Shown here: positions 40,666 through 51,261 of the stretch, one piece after another
How positions within the stretch are numbered: position 1 is the stretch's first letter
Layout of the letters: the number at the start of each line of letters is the position of its first letter
Assembly: GCA_018402135.1 (NCBI GenBank)
Contig: JAGYJF010000003.1
Location: forward strand, 248,001-312,000
DNA from: Flavobacteriaceae bacterium
GTDB lineage: Bacteria > Bacteroidota > Bacteroidia > Flavobacteriales > Flavobacteriaceae
Length of the DNA: 64,000 bases
Direction: 5' to 3'
Translations under genes and position numbers: made by a program
Notes under the pieces: model-generated
Told to the model about the DNA's origin: nothing
The model's database searches: none
Seen by the model: the letters and a program-made list of their open reading frames with translations, nothing else

Positions 40666-42985
40666 AAAAAAGACAACAGCTACAAAAGCATCTGATTTTG
40701 GGCGTTACGTTCGCTGGTTTTGGATTGGATTTTTAGGTATTTTAACTAGTATAGCACTTATTTTTCTATTAGCTTCTTGGGGCTTGCTTGGGGAAATGCC
40801 AGATTACACTGTCCTCGAAAACCCTAAAACTAATTTGGCTACAGAAATTTTATCGGCAGACGGTAAAACCTTAGGTAAATACTATTTTGATGATAACCGA
40901 ACGCCAGTTGATTACAATGAGTTGCCGACTCATTTAATTGACGCCTTAATCGCCACTGAAGACGCGCGATATTATAAACACGCTGGTATTGATGCTATTG
41001 GTACCATGCGGGCCGTTGTGTACATGGGCTCTAAAGGCGGTGCAAGTACAATTTCACAACAATTGGCAAGACAATTATTTATCGGAGTTAGATCTAAGAA
41101 GTTTGATAAATATACTCAAAAAATAAAAGAATGGGTCATTGCTACTCGTTTAGAGCGTCAATACACCAAAGAGGAAATCATTGCTATGTATTTCAATATT
41201 TACGATTTTGGAAACAACGCAGATGGCATACGCTCAGCCGCTAAAATATATTTTGGCAAAGAACCAATGGAGTTAGATGTTAAAGAATCTGCCATGCTAG
41301 TTGGGATGTTTAAGAACTCTTCGTTATATAATCCTAGGCCACACAGAAATCCCAAAGGCACAAAAAACAGACGTAATGTGGTGCTTGAGCAGATGTTCAA
41401 ATATGGCTATATAGATGAAAACGTAAAAGATTCACTAAAGCTAACAGAATTAGATCTAAATTATTCACCAGAATCACATCGCGAAGGCTTGGCAACTTAT
41501 TTTAGGGCCTATCTCTCCGATTTTATGAAACAGTGGATTAAAGACAATCCTAAACCTGATGGCTCTAAGTATAGTTTATACAACGACGGGCTTAAGATTT
41601 ACACCACGTTAGATTCACGAATGCAGCAATACGCTGAAGATGCCGTGCAGCAACACATGCCAAAACTTCAGGCAGAATTTGACAATCAAAACACTAAAGA
41701 ACGCAACCCAACTAAACCTTTTTTAGATTTAAAACAGGTAGAAATTGAGTCACTTCTAAAACGCAGCATGCGTCAAAGTGAGCGTTGGAGGCATATGAAA
41801 TATGACTTAGGAAAAACAGAGGAAGAAATTATCGCATCGTTTGACAAGCCAGTTCAAATGGAAATATTTTCATGGAAAGGTGAGATTGATACCATAATGA
41901 AACCAATTGATTCGATGTTGTATTACAAATCATTTTTACATCCAGGAATGATGGCAATGGATCCACAAACAGGACATGTAAAAGCTTGGGTTGGCGGCAT
42001 GAATTACCGACATTTTCAATACGACCATGTAAAGCAAGGTAAGCGACAAGTAGGTTCAACCTTTAAACCTTTTGTCTATGCAGCAGCCATGGATGAGCTA
42101 CATTTATCGCCTTGCGATTCTTTACCACGGACGCCCATTACCATTGAAGCTGGAAGATTTGGAAACCCAGAACCGTGGACAACTAGAAATTCAGATGGGA
42201 AGTACGACGGCTTTCAAACACTTAAATCTGCCTTAGCAAATTCAACCAATACCATAACAGCGCGATTAATGAATCAAATCGGTCCGCAGTTGGTGGTGGA
42301 TATGGCAAAAAAATTAGGCGTAGAGCAAAAAATTGATCCTGTTCCTGCAATTGCTTTAGGCACACCAGATTTAAGTGTATACGAAATGGTTGCTGCCTAT
42401 TCAACCTTTGCCAACAAAGGCATATACAATACCCCAGTAATGGTAACGCGTATTGAAGACAAAAATGGCACCGTTCTGTATCAAGTAGCTCCAGAAACTA
42501 AAGATGTGTTAAGTGAAGAAATTGCCTACGTTACCGTAAATTTATTAGAAGGGGTTACACAGTTTGGTTCTGGGCAAAGACTCCGCCACAATTGGGCCGT
42601 TAACACGCCGCTGTATAAAGAAGTTGTAACAGGGTATCCTTACGAATTTGATAATCCAATTGCTGGTAAAACTGGAACCACACAAAATCAAAGCGACGGC
42701 TGGTTTATGGGGATGGTCCCTAATTTAGTGACTGGTGTTTGGGTTGGTGCTGAAGACCGCTCGGTACACTTTAAAAGAATTGACTATGGTCAGGGAGCAA
42801 CAATGGCATTGCCAATTTGGGCTTTGTTTATGAGAAGTTGTTATGCCGATGAAAGTCTTGGAATTTCTAAAGATGAGTTTGAAGCACCAGCGGATTTGTC
42901 TATAAGAGTTAACTGTAATGAATTACCAAACCCGAATACTTTTACAGACGAGGAAGACGATTTGGATAACATTATAGACTTCTAA
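40655..42985 (+). CDS. Class A penicillin-binding protein 1A
   Basis: A 776-residue bifunctional peptidoglycan synthase. One membrane helix (about 20-42), a GT51 glycosyltransferase domain with catalytic Glu in ATEDARYYKHAGID and the downstream GGASTISQQLARQL, then a transpeptidase domain with S-x-x-K (GSTFKPFVYAAA), S-x-N (ANSTNTI) and K-T-G (GKTGTTQNQSDGW). All catalytic motifs are intact. Coupled to gldH by overlap, a gene order kept in flavobacteria. The C-terminal tail is acidic (TDEEDDLDNI). Confidence 0.95.
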   Translation: MATKKKTTATKASDFGRYVRWFWIGFLGILTSIALIFLLASWGLLGEMPDYTVLENPKTNLATEILSADGKTLGKYYFDDNRTPVDYNELPTHLIDALIATEDARYYKHAGIDAIGTMRAVVYMGSKGGASTISQQLARQLFIGVRSKKFDKYTQKIKEWVIATRLERQYTKEEIIAMYFNIYDFGNNADGIRSAAKIYFGKEPMELDVKESAMLVGMFKNSSLYNPRPHRNPKGTKNRRNVVLEQMFKYGYIDENVKDSLKLTELDLNYSPESHREGLATYFRAYLSDFMKQWIKDNPKPDGSKYSLYNDGLKIYTTLDSRMQQYAEDAVQQHMPKLQAEFDNQNTKERNPTKPFLDLKQVEIESLLKRSMRQSERWRHMKYDLGKTEEEIIASFDKPVQMEIFSWKGEIDTIMKPIDSMLYYKSFLHPGMMAMDPQTGHVKAWVGGMNYRHFQYDHVKQGKRQVGSTFKPFVYAAAMDELHLSPCDSLPRTPITIEAGRFGNPEPWTTRNSDGKYDGFQTLKSALANSTNTITARLMNQIGPQLVVDMAKKLGVEQKIDPVPAIALGTPDLSVYEMVAAYSTFANKGIYNTPVMVTRIEDKNGTVLYQVAPETKDVLSEEIAYVTVNLLEGVTQFGSGQRLRHNWAVNTPLYKEVVTGYPYEFDNPIAGKTGTTQNQSDGWFMGMVPNLVTGVWVGAEDRSVHFKRIDYGQGATMALPIWALFMRSCYADESLGISKDEFEAPADLSIRVNCNELPNPNTFTDEEDDLDNIIDF

Positions 42986-43072
42986 TTACAAATAATTTTC
43001 AAAGGATTTCTTGGTGTTATTTCTATGTTTTCATGAGCATATTTTGTAAATTCACACTATAAATCACAAACT

Positions 43073-43771
43073 ATGATAAACAAAAAAGTAGCCAGTGTAG
43101 AAGCGGCATTATCAGGCGTAGAAGATGGTATGACCCTTATGCTGGGGGGCTTTGGTTTGAGCGGTATTCCTGAAAACAGTATTTCACAATTAGTCAAATT
43201 AAATGTAAAAGGATTAACCTGTATTTCAAACAATGCAGGCGTGGATGGTTTTGGTTTGGGGTTATTGTTGCATAAACGTCAGATAAAAAAAATGGTGTCG
43301 TCTTATGTTGGTGAAAATGCCGAATTTGAAAGACAAATGTTAAGTGGCGAATTGGAAGTTGAATTAATTCCGCAAGGAACCTTAGCGGAACGATGTCGTG
43401 CTGCACAATCAGGTTTTCCTGCATTTTATACACCAGCAGGTTATGGTACCGAAGTAGCAGAAGGCAAAGAAACCAGAGAATTTAACGGAAAAATGTACGT
43501 TTTAGAACACGCATTTAAGGCCGACTTTGCTTTTGTTAAAGCATGGAAAGGTGACGAAGCTGGAAACTTAATTTTTAAAGGTACTGCAAGAAACTTTAAT
43601 CCCAACATGTGTGGCGCGGCAAAAATAACAGTAGCCGAGGTTGAAGAATTATTGCCAGTTGGTAGCCTTGATCCCAATCAAATTCACATTCCAGGTATTT
43701 TTGTGCACAGGATATTTCAAGGATCTAACTATGAAAAACGCATCGAACAACGAACTGTAAGAAAAAAATAA
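43073..43771 (+). CDS. 3-oxoacid CoA-transferase subunit A
   Basis: A 232-residue alpha subunit of a class I CoA-transferase (succinyl-CoA:3-ketoacid type). It starts with the loop [19 protein letters not shown] and contains [17 protein letters not shown] and the C-terminal GGFGCNP-equivalent region [21 protein letters not shown]. With subunit B coded 126 bp downstream it moves CoA between succinyl-CoA and acetoacetate for ketone/branched-chain acid use. Length is normal. Confidence 0.93.
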   Translation: MINKKVASVEAALSGVEDGMTLMLGGFGLSGIPENSISQLVKLNVKGLTCISNNAGVDGFGLGLLLHKRQIKKMVSSYVGENAEFERQMLSGELEVELIPQGTLAERCRAAQSGFPAFYTPAGYGTEVAEGKETREFNGKMYVLEHAFKADFAFVKAWKGDEAGNLIFKGTARNFNPNMCGAAKITVAEVEELLPVGSLDPNQIHIPGIFVHRIFQGSNYEKRIEQRTVRKK

Positions 43772-43896
43772 TTTGCAAATTTTATACTGACAATTGTCGG
43801 GACCAAACTTCAAATCGTGAGTTAAAATAAATAAAAATAATTTGGCTCCGATGATTTTGATAAATAAGTCAATAACCAAATAACTTAATACCCAAA

Positions 43897-44553
43897 ATGG
43901 CACTAGATAAAAATGGTATCGCAAAGCGCATCGCAAAAGAAGTAAAAAACGGATATTACGTCAATCTTGGTATTGGTATTCCAACCTTGGTAGCTAACTT
44001 TGTTCGTGAGGATATCGAGGTTGAATTTCAAAGTGAAAATGGCGTTTTAGGAATGGGACCATTTCCTTTTGAAGGAGAAGAAGATCCGGATTTGATTAAT
44101 GCCGGTAAGCAAACCATTACTGCGTTACCAGGCGCTTCATTTTTTGATTCAGCTATGAGTTTTTCAATGATAAGAGGCCAACACGTTCACCTTACTATTT
44201 TAGGTGCTATGGAAGTAGCCGAAAATGGCGATATAGCCAATTGGAAAATCCCAGGTTATATGGTGAAAGGTATGGGTGGGGCAATGGATCTTGTTGCTAG
44301 TGCCGAAAATATTATTGTAGCGATGACCCATACCAATAAAAACGGAGATTCAAAATTATTAAAGAAATGTTCATTACCCTTGACCGGTGTCGGTTGTGTC
44401 AAGAAGATAGTAACCGATTTGGCGGTGCTGGAAGTTACTCCAGAAGGATTTAAACTATTGGAACGCGCTCCAGGAGTTAGTGTTGAAACTATTAAACAGG
44501 CTACGGAAGGTAAGTTAATTATAGAACGTGATATTCCAGAAATGGATATTTAA
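43897..44553 (+). CDS. 3-oxoacid CoA-transferase subunit B
   Basis: A 218-residue beta subunit that carries the active-site glutamate in the motif FQSENGVLGMG. The opening IAKRIAKEVKNGYYVNLGIGIPTLVANF and the end VSVETIKQATEGKL are typical of the family. It pairs with the preceding subunit A; an intrinsic terminator follows within 25 bp. The 126-bp space between A and B has no visible gene. Confidence 0.94.
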   Translation: MALDKNGIAKRIAKEVKNGYYVNLGIGIPTLVANFVREDIEVEFQSENGVLGMGPFPFEGEEDPDLINAGKQTITALPGASFFDSAMSFSMIRGQHVHLTILGAMEVAENGDIANWKIPGYMVKGMGGAMDLVASAENIIVAMTHTNKNGDSKLLKKCSLPLTGVGCVKKIVTDLAVLEVTPEGFKLLERAPGVSVETIKQATEGKLIIERDIPEMDI

Positions 44554-44576
44554 AAACAACTGTTACTTCAATATTT

Positions 44577-44599
44577 AATCGCCTATTGGCGATTTTTTT
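44577..44599 (+). terminator. Terminator after the CoA-transferase pair
   Basis: AATCGCC-TATT-GGCGATT followed by seven T. It lies about 24 bp past the stop of subunit B. Confidence 0.85.
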
Positions 44600-44908
44600 G
44601 TAAGAAAAAACTGCGTTATAAGCTATAAATGTTAAAATATAGCGCACTATATCGATTAATTATGCTTTTAACTGATTGCATTAAAAAGTTGCTTTATATT
44701 AGCAATCCCAAATCATAGTATTGAAAACCAAATCTATCATGAACTTAATTTATGAATTGACCCCAAATCTATCATAACTTTATTACTTATGAACAAAGCC
44801 CCAAATCTACTAAAAACCTACTCTACGGATGCAGCAATTATAAACAGCTTGCAGAAAAGCGTCCGTTTAATTAAAGACATTGCTCATCTAGCCAAAAAAG
44901 TATTCATG
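44600..44908. other. Intergenic region with a CCAAATC repeat run and a small ORF
   Basis: About 300 bp between the terminator of the CoA-transferase genes and the end of the ABC gene. It contains four CCAAATC units (44708, 44729, 44763, 44801) and the candidate small ORF at 44789-44914. No other gene is visible. Confidence 0.6.
44708..44810. repeat. Four spaced CCAAATC direct repeats
   Basis: Units start at 44708, 44729, 44763 and 44801. The units at 44729 and 44763 also share the following 7-10 bases (CCAAATCTATCAT) and an ATGAA about 20-30 bases later, so a segment of about 34-38 bp was duplicated. Confidence 0.6.
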
Positions 44909-44914
44909 CTATAA
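44789..44914 (+). CDS. Candidate small protein (41 aa) with amphipathic helix
   Basis: ATG 44789-44791 to TAA 44912-44914. The peptide opens MNKAPNLLKTYSTDAA and continues as a basic amphipathic helix (SLQKSVRLIKDIAHLAKK) ending VFML. It overlaps the end of the convergent ABC gene by 6 bp. Codon use looks coding-like and the upstream region has repeated ATGAA starts, but no homologue is known to me and no promoter was found. Confidence 0.35.
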   Translation: MNKAPNLLKTYSTDAAIINSLQKSVRLIKDIAHLAKKVFML

Positions 44915-46603
44915 ACCTTTGGGTATAGCATGAATTAATTTTTTGGTATAAAGGGTGTTTGGATGATTGTAAATGTAATCTGCCTCACCAATCATTTCAA
45001 TCCTACCCTGGTTCATTACAATTAACTGATCCGACATATATTTCACCACAGCCAAATCGTGGGAAATAAAAATGTAGGTGAAGTTAAATTTTTCTTTTAA
45101 CTCATTAAGTAAGTTGAGTACCTGCGCCTGTACTGAAATATCTAGTGCAGAAACCGATTCGTCGCATATAATAAGTTTTGGATTTAGTGCGATTGCTCTG
45201 GCAATCCCAACACGCTGGCGCTGCCCGCCAGAAAATTGATGGGGATATTTATTAAAATCACTTGCATTCAGTCCTACGCGTTCTAAAAGAGAAATGACCT
45301 TTTCTCTTCTGTCTTTTTTACAACTTCCAATACCGTGAACCGCCATTGGTTCTAATATAGCTTCGCCTACATTGATCCTTGGGTTTAAAGAAGCAAATGG
45401 GTCTTGAAATATAATTTGAATATCTTTTCTAAGTTGTCTTACGGCATTTCGTTTTAACTTGGTTATATCTTCACCTTTATAAAACACAGAGCCAGAAGTA
45501 GCTTTGTCTAGCTGTAAGATAACATTGCCCAATGTAGATTTACCACATCCAGACTCACCAACCAATCCAAGTGTTTCGCCTTCATAAACTTTAAAGCTAA
45601 CATCATCGACTGCTTTAATTTGTTCCGGATTTTTAAATAACGAGGCTTTTCCAAAGTAAATTTTAGACACATTTTTTACTTCTAAAATCGGTGGTACGGA
45701 ATATATCTTTTCATGTTGAAGTTGACGCTCTGCGGGACTTATAATTTCAGTTTTAAGAGCATTATTCAACACATCCTTAATAGTTGGTAAAACTTTCAGT
45801 CTTGTTTTGGTAGTCGGCCTTGATGCAATTAGGGCTTTCGTATAGCTGTGTTTTGCCGATTTAAAAATGGCGTTTACATCGCCTTGTTCTACGATGCTTC
45901 CTTGATACATCACCATAACTCTATCGGCAATTTCCGACACCAATGATAAATCGTGCGTAATAAACATCACACTCATATTATATTCTGATTGTAACGATTT
46001 CAGCAAGCTTATTATTTCAGCTTGTACAGTTACATCCAGAGCTGTTGTAGGTTCATCTGCAATAAGTATTTTGGGTTTGCAAGCTATGGCCATTGCAATC
46101 ATAACCCGTTGCTTTTGACCTCCAGAAATTTCATGTGGATAGGCTTTGTAAAGTCTTTCTGGGTTTGGGAGTTTAACTTTTTCAAAAAGGTTGAGCACTT
46201 CGACCTTGGCTTCTTTTTCGGAAATCTTTAAATGCTGTAAAAGTATTTCAATTACTTGCTTACCACAAGTCATAGAAGGATTTAAAGAACTCATGGGCTC
46301 TTGGAAAATCATAGCGATTTCATTGCCTCGTAGGGATTGAAACTGTTCGGTGCTTAATTTAACTAAACTTGTGTTTTTATAAAAAATACTCCCAGAGGTA
46401 ATTTTAGCAATGCGTTTTGGCAATAAACCCATTATGGATAATGCGGTCACAGATTTTCCCGAACCAGATTCGCCAACAATTCCTAATATTTCATTTTCAT
46501 TAAGTTGAAAAGTAATATCTTTTAAAATTAGGTTTTCAGCACCTTCGTTGAAAAACGAAACAGACAGATTTTGAATATTTAATAGGCTTGGTGATGAGTT
46601 CAT
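44909..46603 (-). CDS. Oligopeptide/nickel-type ABC transporter, two ATPase domains fused
   Basis: A 564-residue protein with two complete ABC ATPase domains in tandem, corresponding to DppD-DppF. First domain: Walker A GESGSGKS, signature SGGQKQR, Walker B ILIADEPTTALD. Second domain: GESGCGKS, SGGQRQR, LIICDESVSALD. Each half ends with the oligopeptide-specific C-terminal extension. It should energise import of peptides or metal chelates; no permease or binding protein lies in this window. Both sites look active, though the second has D-E-S in place of D-E-P after Walker B, common in DppF. Confidence 0.92.
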   Translation of the reverse strand: MNSSPSLLNIQNLSVSFFNEGAENLILKDITFQLNENEILGIVGESGSGKSVTALSIMGLLPKRIAKITSGSIFYKNTSLVKLSTEQFQSLRGNEIAMIFQEPMSSLNPSMTCGKQVIEILLQHLKISEKEAKVEVLNLFEKVKLPNPERLYKAYPHEISGGQKQRVMIAMAIACKPKILIADEPTTALDVTVQAEIISLLKSLQSEYNMSVMFITHDLSLVSEIADRVMVMYQGSIVEQGDVNAIFKSAKHSYTKALIASRPTTKTRLKVLPTIKDVLNNALKTEIISPAERQLQHEKIYSVPPILEVKNVSKIYFGKASLFKNPEQIKAVDDVSFKVYEGETLGLVGESGCGKSTLGNVILQLDKATSGSVFYKGEDITKLKRNAVRQLRKDIQIIFQDPFASLNPRINVGEAILEPMAVHGIGSCKKDRREKVISLLERVGLNASDFNKYPHQFSGGQRQRVGIARAIALNPKLIICDESVSALDISVQAQVLNLLNELKEKFNFTYIFISHDLAVVKYMSDQLIVMNQGRIEMIGEADYIYNHPNTLYTKKLIHAIPKGL

Positions 46604-48369
46604 GCTAGTATTGGTGTCATATTCAAAAAAGAGAATTCTTAGTTATTCATTTTAAACTGTTAATATCTTTTTTTGGGATCTAGCGTGCTAAAAAGCAATA
46701 ATGTTTACTTTAACAACCTATTAACAATTTATTCCTCTAAAATATGAAATTAAAATTATCTGCACTCATCTTTATGATGACAACAGTATTTGTTTTTTCA
46801 CAAAACAAATCTTATTGGGCAAAACAAAGCCCTTCAAAAAATTACGCTGTAAAACAACACTTACAGGATCTAAATTCTCAACAACTTTTTAGTGTAAATT
46901 TTGATGCCATCGCTGCAGAATTAGTCAACGCACCTAAGCGAAGCGAGCTTGGTAGAATTAGTGGCGCTACCGTTGGTTTTCCTAACGCTGAAGGTAAAAT
47001 GGAATTTTTCAATGTTTATGAAGCTTCTACGATGCATCCCGATTTACAGGCCAGATTTCCAAATATTAGGTCTTATGTAGGGAAAGGAATTACAAATCCT
47101 GCGGCTATCATAAGATTTAGTGTGTCTCCCAAAGGAATTCATACCATGCTTAAAGAGCCCAACAAGTCAATGACATTTATTGAGCCCTATGCAACGGATT
47201 TGTCGGCCTATGTAGTTTTTACCAGAGACCAAAGCAGCGCACGCGATAGAGATTTTGAGTGCGAAGTTACAGCCGCCATGCAAAATAACGACGATTATGG
47301 AGGCTATGCTTTAAGAAATGCCGACGATTCTCTGTTAAGAACTTATAGACTTGCGGTTTCTACAACAGGCGAATACACACAATATCACGGTGGCACTAAG
47401 GCGTTGGCCTTAGCGGCAATCAACACTACAATGACGCGTGTTAATGGTATTTTTGAAAACGATTTTAATGTGACACTTCAGTTAATAGCTAACAACGACT
47501 TAGTAATTTACACCAATCCAAGCACAGATCCTTATACAACGTCTGCTAACTACAATAATCAGCTTCAGTCTACATTAACAAATGTAATAGGCGAAGCCAA
47601 TTATGATGTAGGACATTTATTTGCCAACGCACAAAACAACGGTAATGCAGGTTGCATCGGTTGTGTTTGTGTGAACGGGCAGAAAGGTAGAGGATGGACT
47701 TCACGCACAACGCCTGAAGGCGACCCATTTGATGTAGATTATGTAGCTCATGAACTTGGCCATCAGTTTGGTGCCAATCATACCTGGACTTTTAATGGCA
47801 GTGAAGGCACTGGAGCGCAAATGGAACCTGGAAGCGGAAGCACCATTATGGGCTACGCAGGAATAACAGGTGTTAATACCGATGTACAGCCTAATTCTGA
47901 TCCTTATTTTCATGCGGTATCAATTCAACAGGTTACAAATTACATAAAGAATAGAAGCTGCCAAACCAATACCAATACTGGCAATGCTGTGCCAGTGGTA
48001 GAAGCCGGGGCTAATTATACCATTCCAAGAGCGACCCCTTTTGTTTTAAATGGCATAGCAACCGATGCAGATGCGCAAGATGTTCTTACGTTTTGTTGGG
48101 AACAGTTTGATCAAAATGCCGCGGCAACTACTTTACCAAGTCCTAATAGCACCTCTGGTGTTGCATTTAGATCGTATAATCCAACTGTTGATAGTAACAG
48201 GTATTTTCCAAGATTGGAAACTGTAAAAACGGGCGCAACATCATGGAAATGGGAGGCAGTACCAAATGTGAACAGAAATATGAATTTCCGCTTAACAGTT
48301 AGAGACAACCGACCCGGAAGTGCTACCAACAAGAGCGATGATATGATTGTTTCAGTAACTACTTCGGCT

Positions 48370-48372
48370 TGA
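48370..48372 (+). other. In-frame TGA that splits the protease gene
   Basis: The frame before (ending SVTTSA) and after (PFVVTTPNTNLIWTVGS) is the same, with no indel. The nearest alternative start for the second half is a GTG at 48484, which begins in mid-domain without a signal peptide. Confidence 0.9.
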
Positions 48373-49404
48373 CCATTTGTTGTAACCACCCCAAATACCA
48401 ATCTTATTTGGACAGTTGGCAGCACGCAAAGTGTTACTTGGAATGTTGCTGGAACCACTGGAAATGGTGTAAATGCTTCAACAGTGGATATTTTTCTGTC
48501 AACCGATGGTGGAGATACTTATCCCATAGCACTTGCAACAGGTGTTTCCAATAATGGTTCGGCGTCTGTTCTGGTTCCAAATAATATTGGGACTCAAAAT
48601 CGAGTCATGGTTAAGGGTTCAAATCATATCTTTTTCGATATTTCTAATGCCAATTTTACAATCGAAGGTGAGGTAGAATGCAATGTTGCTATTCCGCAAG
48701 ATGTAGTAGTTTCTAATATAGGTTCGGCAAATGCAACTGTAAGTTGGACGGCATTACCAGGCGCAACTTATGATGTTCGATACAGACCAACAGGAAGTTC
48801 AACATGGAATACTATTGAAAATGTTGTAGGCGTATCAACTGAAATAACTGGCCTACAAACCTCAACTGAATACGAAGCACAAGTAAGTAGTAAATGCCCC
48901 AATAATGATGTATCTGAATATAGCAGTAGTGTTATTTTTACCACACTTGAAGTACAGTTAAATTACTGTGCATCTCAAAGCAGCAACGTTAATGATGAAT
49001 ACATTGGAAACGTTCAGCTCAACACTATCAATAATACGTCTGGTGGCCAGTTTTATTCCGATTTTACAAATATTTCAACAGCCTTAACCAAAGGAACATC
49101 CTATACCATTTCTGTTACACCTGTTTGGACAGGAACCGTTTATAATGAAGGTTATGCGGTTTGGATTGATTTTAATAAGGATGGCGATTTTGACGATGCA
49201 GGCGAACAAGTTTTCACTAGGGCAGCAAGCAATCAGTCACCAGTGTCTGGAAGTTTTACAATTCCGGAAGGTGCTGCTGAAGGTGCAACGAGAATGCGCG
49301 TTTCTATGAAATACAATGCTATCCCAACAGCTTGCGAAAGCTTTACTTGGGGAGAAGTTGAAGATTACACTGTAATAATTGAAGGTTCTGGTCCTGATAT
49401 TGAA

Positions 49405-50496
49405 GCGCCTACGGCACCCACTAACTTAACGGCATCAAACACTACGCAAACTACAACCGATTTAGCTTGGAACCATTCAACCGATAATGTAGGAGTTACT
49501 GGTTATGATGTTTATCAAGGAGGAATTTTGATAGCCTCAGTAACCACAACTAATTATCAGGTTACAGGCCTAAATCCAAACACTAATTATTTGTTTTTTG
49601 TAAGAGCAAAAGATGCCGCAGGTAATATTTCAAACAATAGTAATACAGCTAATGTAACGACATTAACGCCGCCGGACACAGAGGCTCCTACGCCGCCTAC
49701 AAATTTAACAGCAACAAATACAACACAAAGCACAACAGATTTGAGTTGGAATGCTGCTACCGATAATATTGGCGTGGTTGCTTACGATGTATTTCAAGAT
49801 GGTGCTTTAATAGCTTCGGTATCCTCTACAAACTATCAGGTAACTGGATTAAGTGCAAGCACCAACTATTCTTTTACTGTAAGAGCTAGAGATGCTGCTG
49901 GAAATCAATCTGATTTTAGCAATACTGTTCTTGTAACAACTTTAGATACACAGGCACCAACCGCACCTGCCAACTTAACGGCGTCTAATACCACTCAAAC
50001 CACAACCGATTTAAGTTGGACTGCTTCAACCGACAATGTTGGCGTTACAGGATACGATGTTTATCAAGGAGGTGTTTTGATAGCCTCAGTTTCAACTACC
50101 TTTTATCAAGTTACAGGATTAAATCCGAGTTCCAGTTATTCGTTTTTTGTAAGAGCGAAAGATGCTTCTGGAAATGTTTCAAGCAATAGCAATACCGTTA
50201 ACGTAACTACTTTGTCTCCACCAGATACAGAGGCACCTGCTGCACCAGCTAATTTAACCGCTTCAAATACCACAGAAACAACAACTGATTTAAGCTGGAT
50301 CGCTTCCACTGATAACGTTGGCGTACTTGCATATGAAGTTTATATCGATGGCATCTTATTAGGTTCTACAAGCATTAATGCTGTACAAATAACCGGACTT
50401 ACTCCAAGCACAACCTATGAGTTTTATGTTATTGCTTTTGATGCAGCGGGAAATAGTTCCTTGCAAAGTAATATAGTCGCCATTACTACTCTGGAA
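49405..50496 (+). repeat. Four tandem fibronectin type III repeats
   Basis: Units of about 273 bp each code A-P-x-x-P-x-N-L-T-A-(S/T)-N-T-T-x-(T/S)-T-T-D-L-(S/A)-W and end in VTTL. The first and third are nearly identical over long stretches (compare 49482 and 50031 onward), pointing to recent duplication or gene conversion. Confidence 0.85.
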
Positions 50497-51229
50497 CTTC
50501 AAATCACTTATTGTCAATCATTCAGTTCAAATTCTAGCAGCGAATGGATAGAACGCTTACAATTAGGAAGCATAAATAATTTATCTGGTAATAACGGTGG
50601 ATATGTTGATTTCACCAATATATCAACAAATTTAGTGATTGGTTCCACCAATTCTATTGTCATAACTCCTGGAAGAACTAACACAAAAAGAAGAGAAGCA
50701 TACAATGTTTGGATTGACTACAATCAAGACGGAAGTTTTGATGGTCCCGGGGAGCTTGTTTTAGAAATAGGAAGAACAAATCAATCATCGGTAAGCCGGA
50801 ATTTCACAGTACCACAATTTGCTTTAAATGGATCAACACGAATGAGAGTTTCGATGAAATTTAATTCAAATGCAAGTTCTTGCGAGATTTTTAACGCTGG
50901 TGAGGTAGAAGACTATACCGTTTTTATAGTAAACGCAGCTAAAGGAGATTTGGTTGACACAGCTTCCGAAGCAAAAGGAGATAGCAGCCTTATGTTATAC
51001 CCAAATCCAGTGAGCAATTCTGAATTAAACATCAAGCTAAATGGAATGGAAGCTACCGAAATTAGAGTTTACAATGCTCTTGGACAGTTAGTAATCAAAC
51101 AGGCATACAGCAATATCCTACAAGTTGCGATGCTAGAAGCTGGCGTATATTTGCTGGAAGTTGTTTCTGAAAATGAATCTTTAACCAAAAGATTTGTGAA
51201 GCAATAGAATCAAGTTAAATTAAATATAG

Positions 51230-51261
51230 AAAAGGTCTGATCATACATCAGGCCTTTTTTT
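51230..51261. terminator. Bidirectional terminator between protease and exonuclease genes
   Basis: AAAGGTCTGAT and ATCAGGCCTTT pair (one G-T) around CATAC with T runs on both sides; both convergent genes end within 25 bp of it, the minus-strand stop overlapping its T-tail. Confidence 0.8.

Larger units (their letters stand above)
46744..51207 (+). pseudogene. Reprolysin-like T9SS-secreted metalloprotease, interrupted by one in-frame TGA
   Basis: One continuous frame of 1,487 codons apart from a TGA at 48370-48372. Part 1 (542 residues): signal peptide, propeptide and a metzincin domain with zinc motif HELGHQFGANH, then a cadherin-like/PKD-like stretch. Part 2 after the stop: end of a beta-sandwich, a fibronectin III domain, a GEVED domain (GEVEDYTV, about 49350), four more fibronectin III domains, a second GEVED domain and a C-terminal T9SS type A sorting domain (LMLYPNPVSNS ... 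KRFVKQ). The bases around the stop (GCT TGA CCA) suggest one G-to-T change from GGA. If real, the product lacks its sorting signal; readthrough or sequence error are alternatives. Confidence 0.85.

Noticed and set aside
44577-44599. Hairpin after the CoA-transferase genes as a member of the CCTGC repeat family
   Set aside because: Its stem (AATCGCC) and loop differ, and its T-run marks it as an ordinary terminator.
48370-48372. TGA read as selenocysteine
   Set aside because: The expected residue is Gly in a beta-sandwich domain, no SECIS-like hairpin is apparent directly after it, and no sel genes are seen here.
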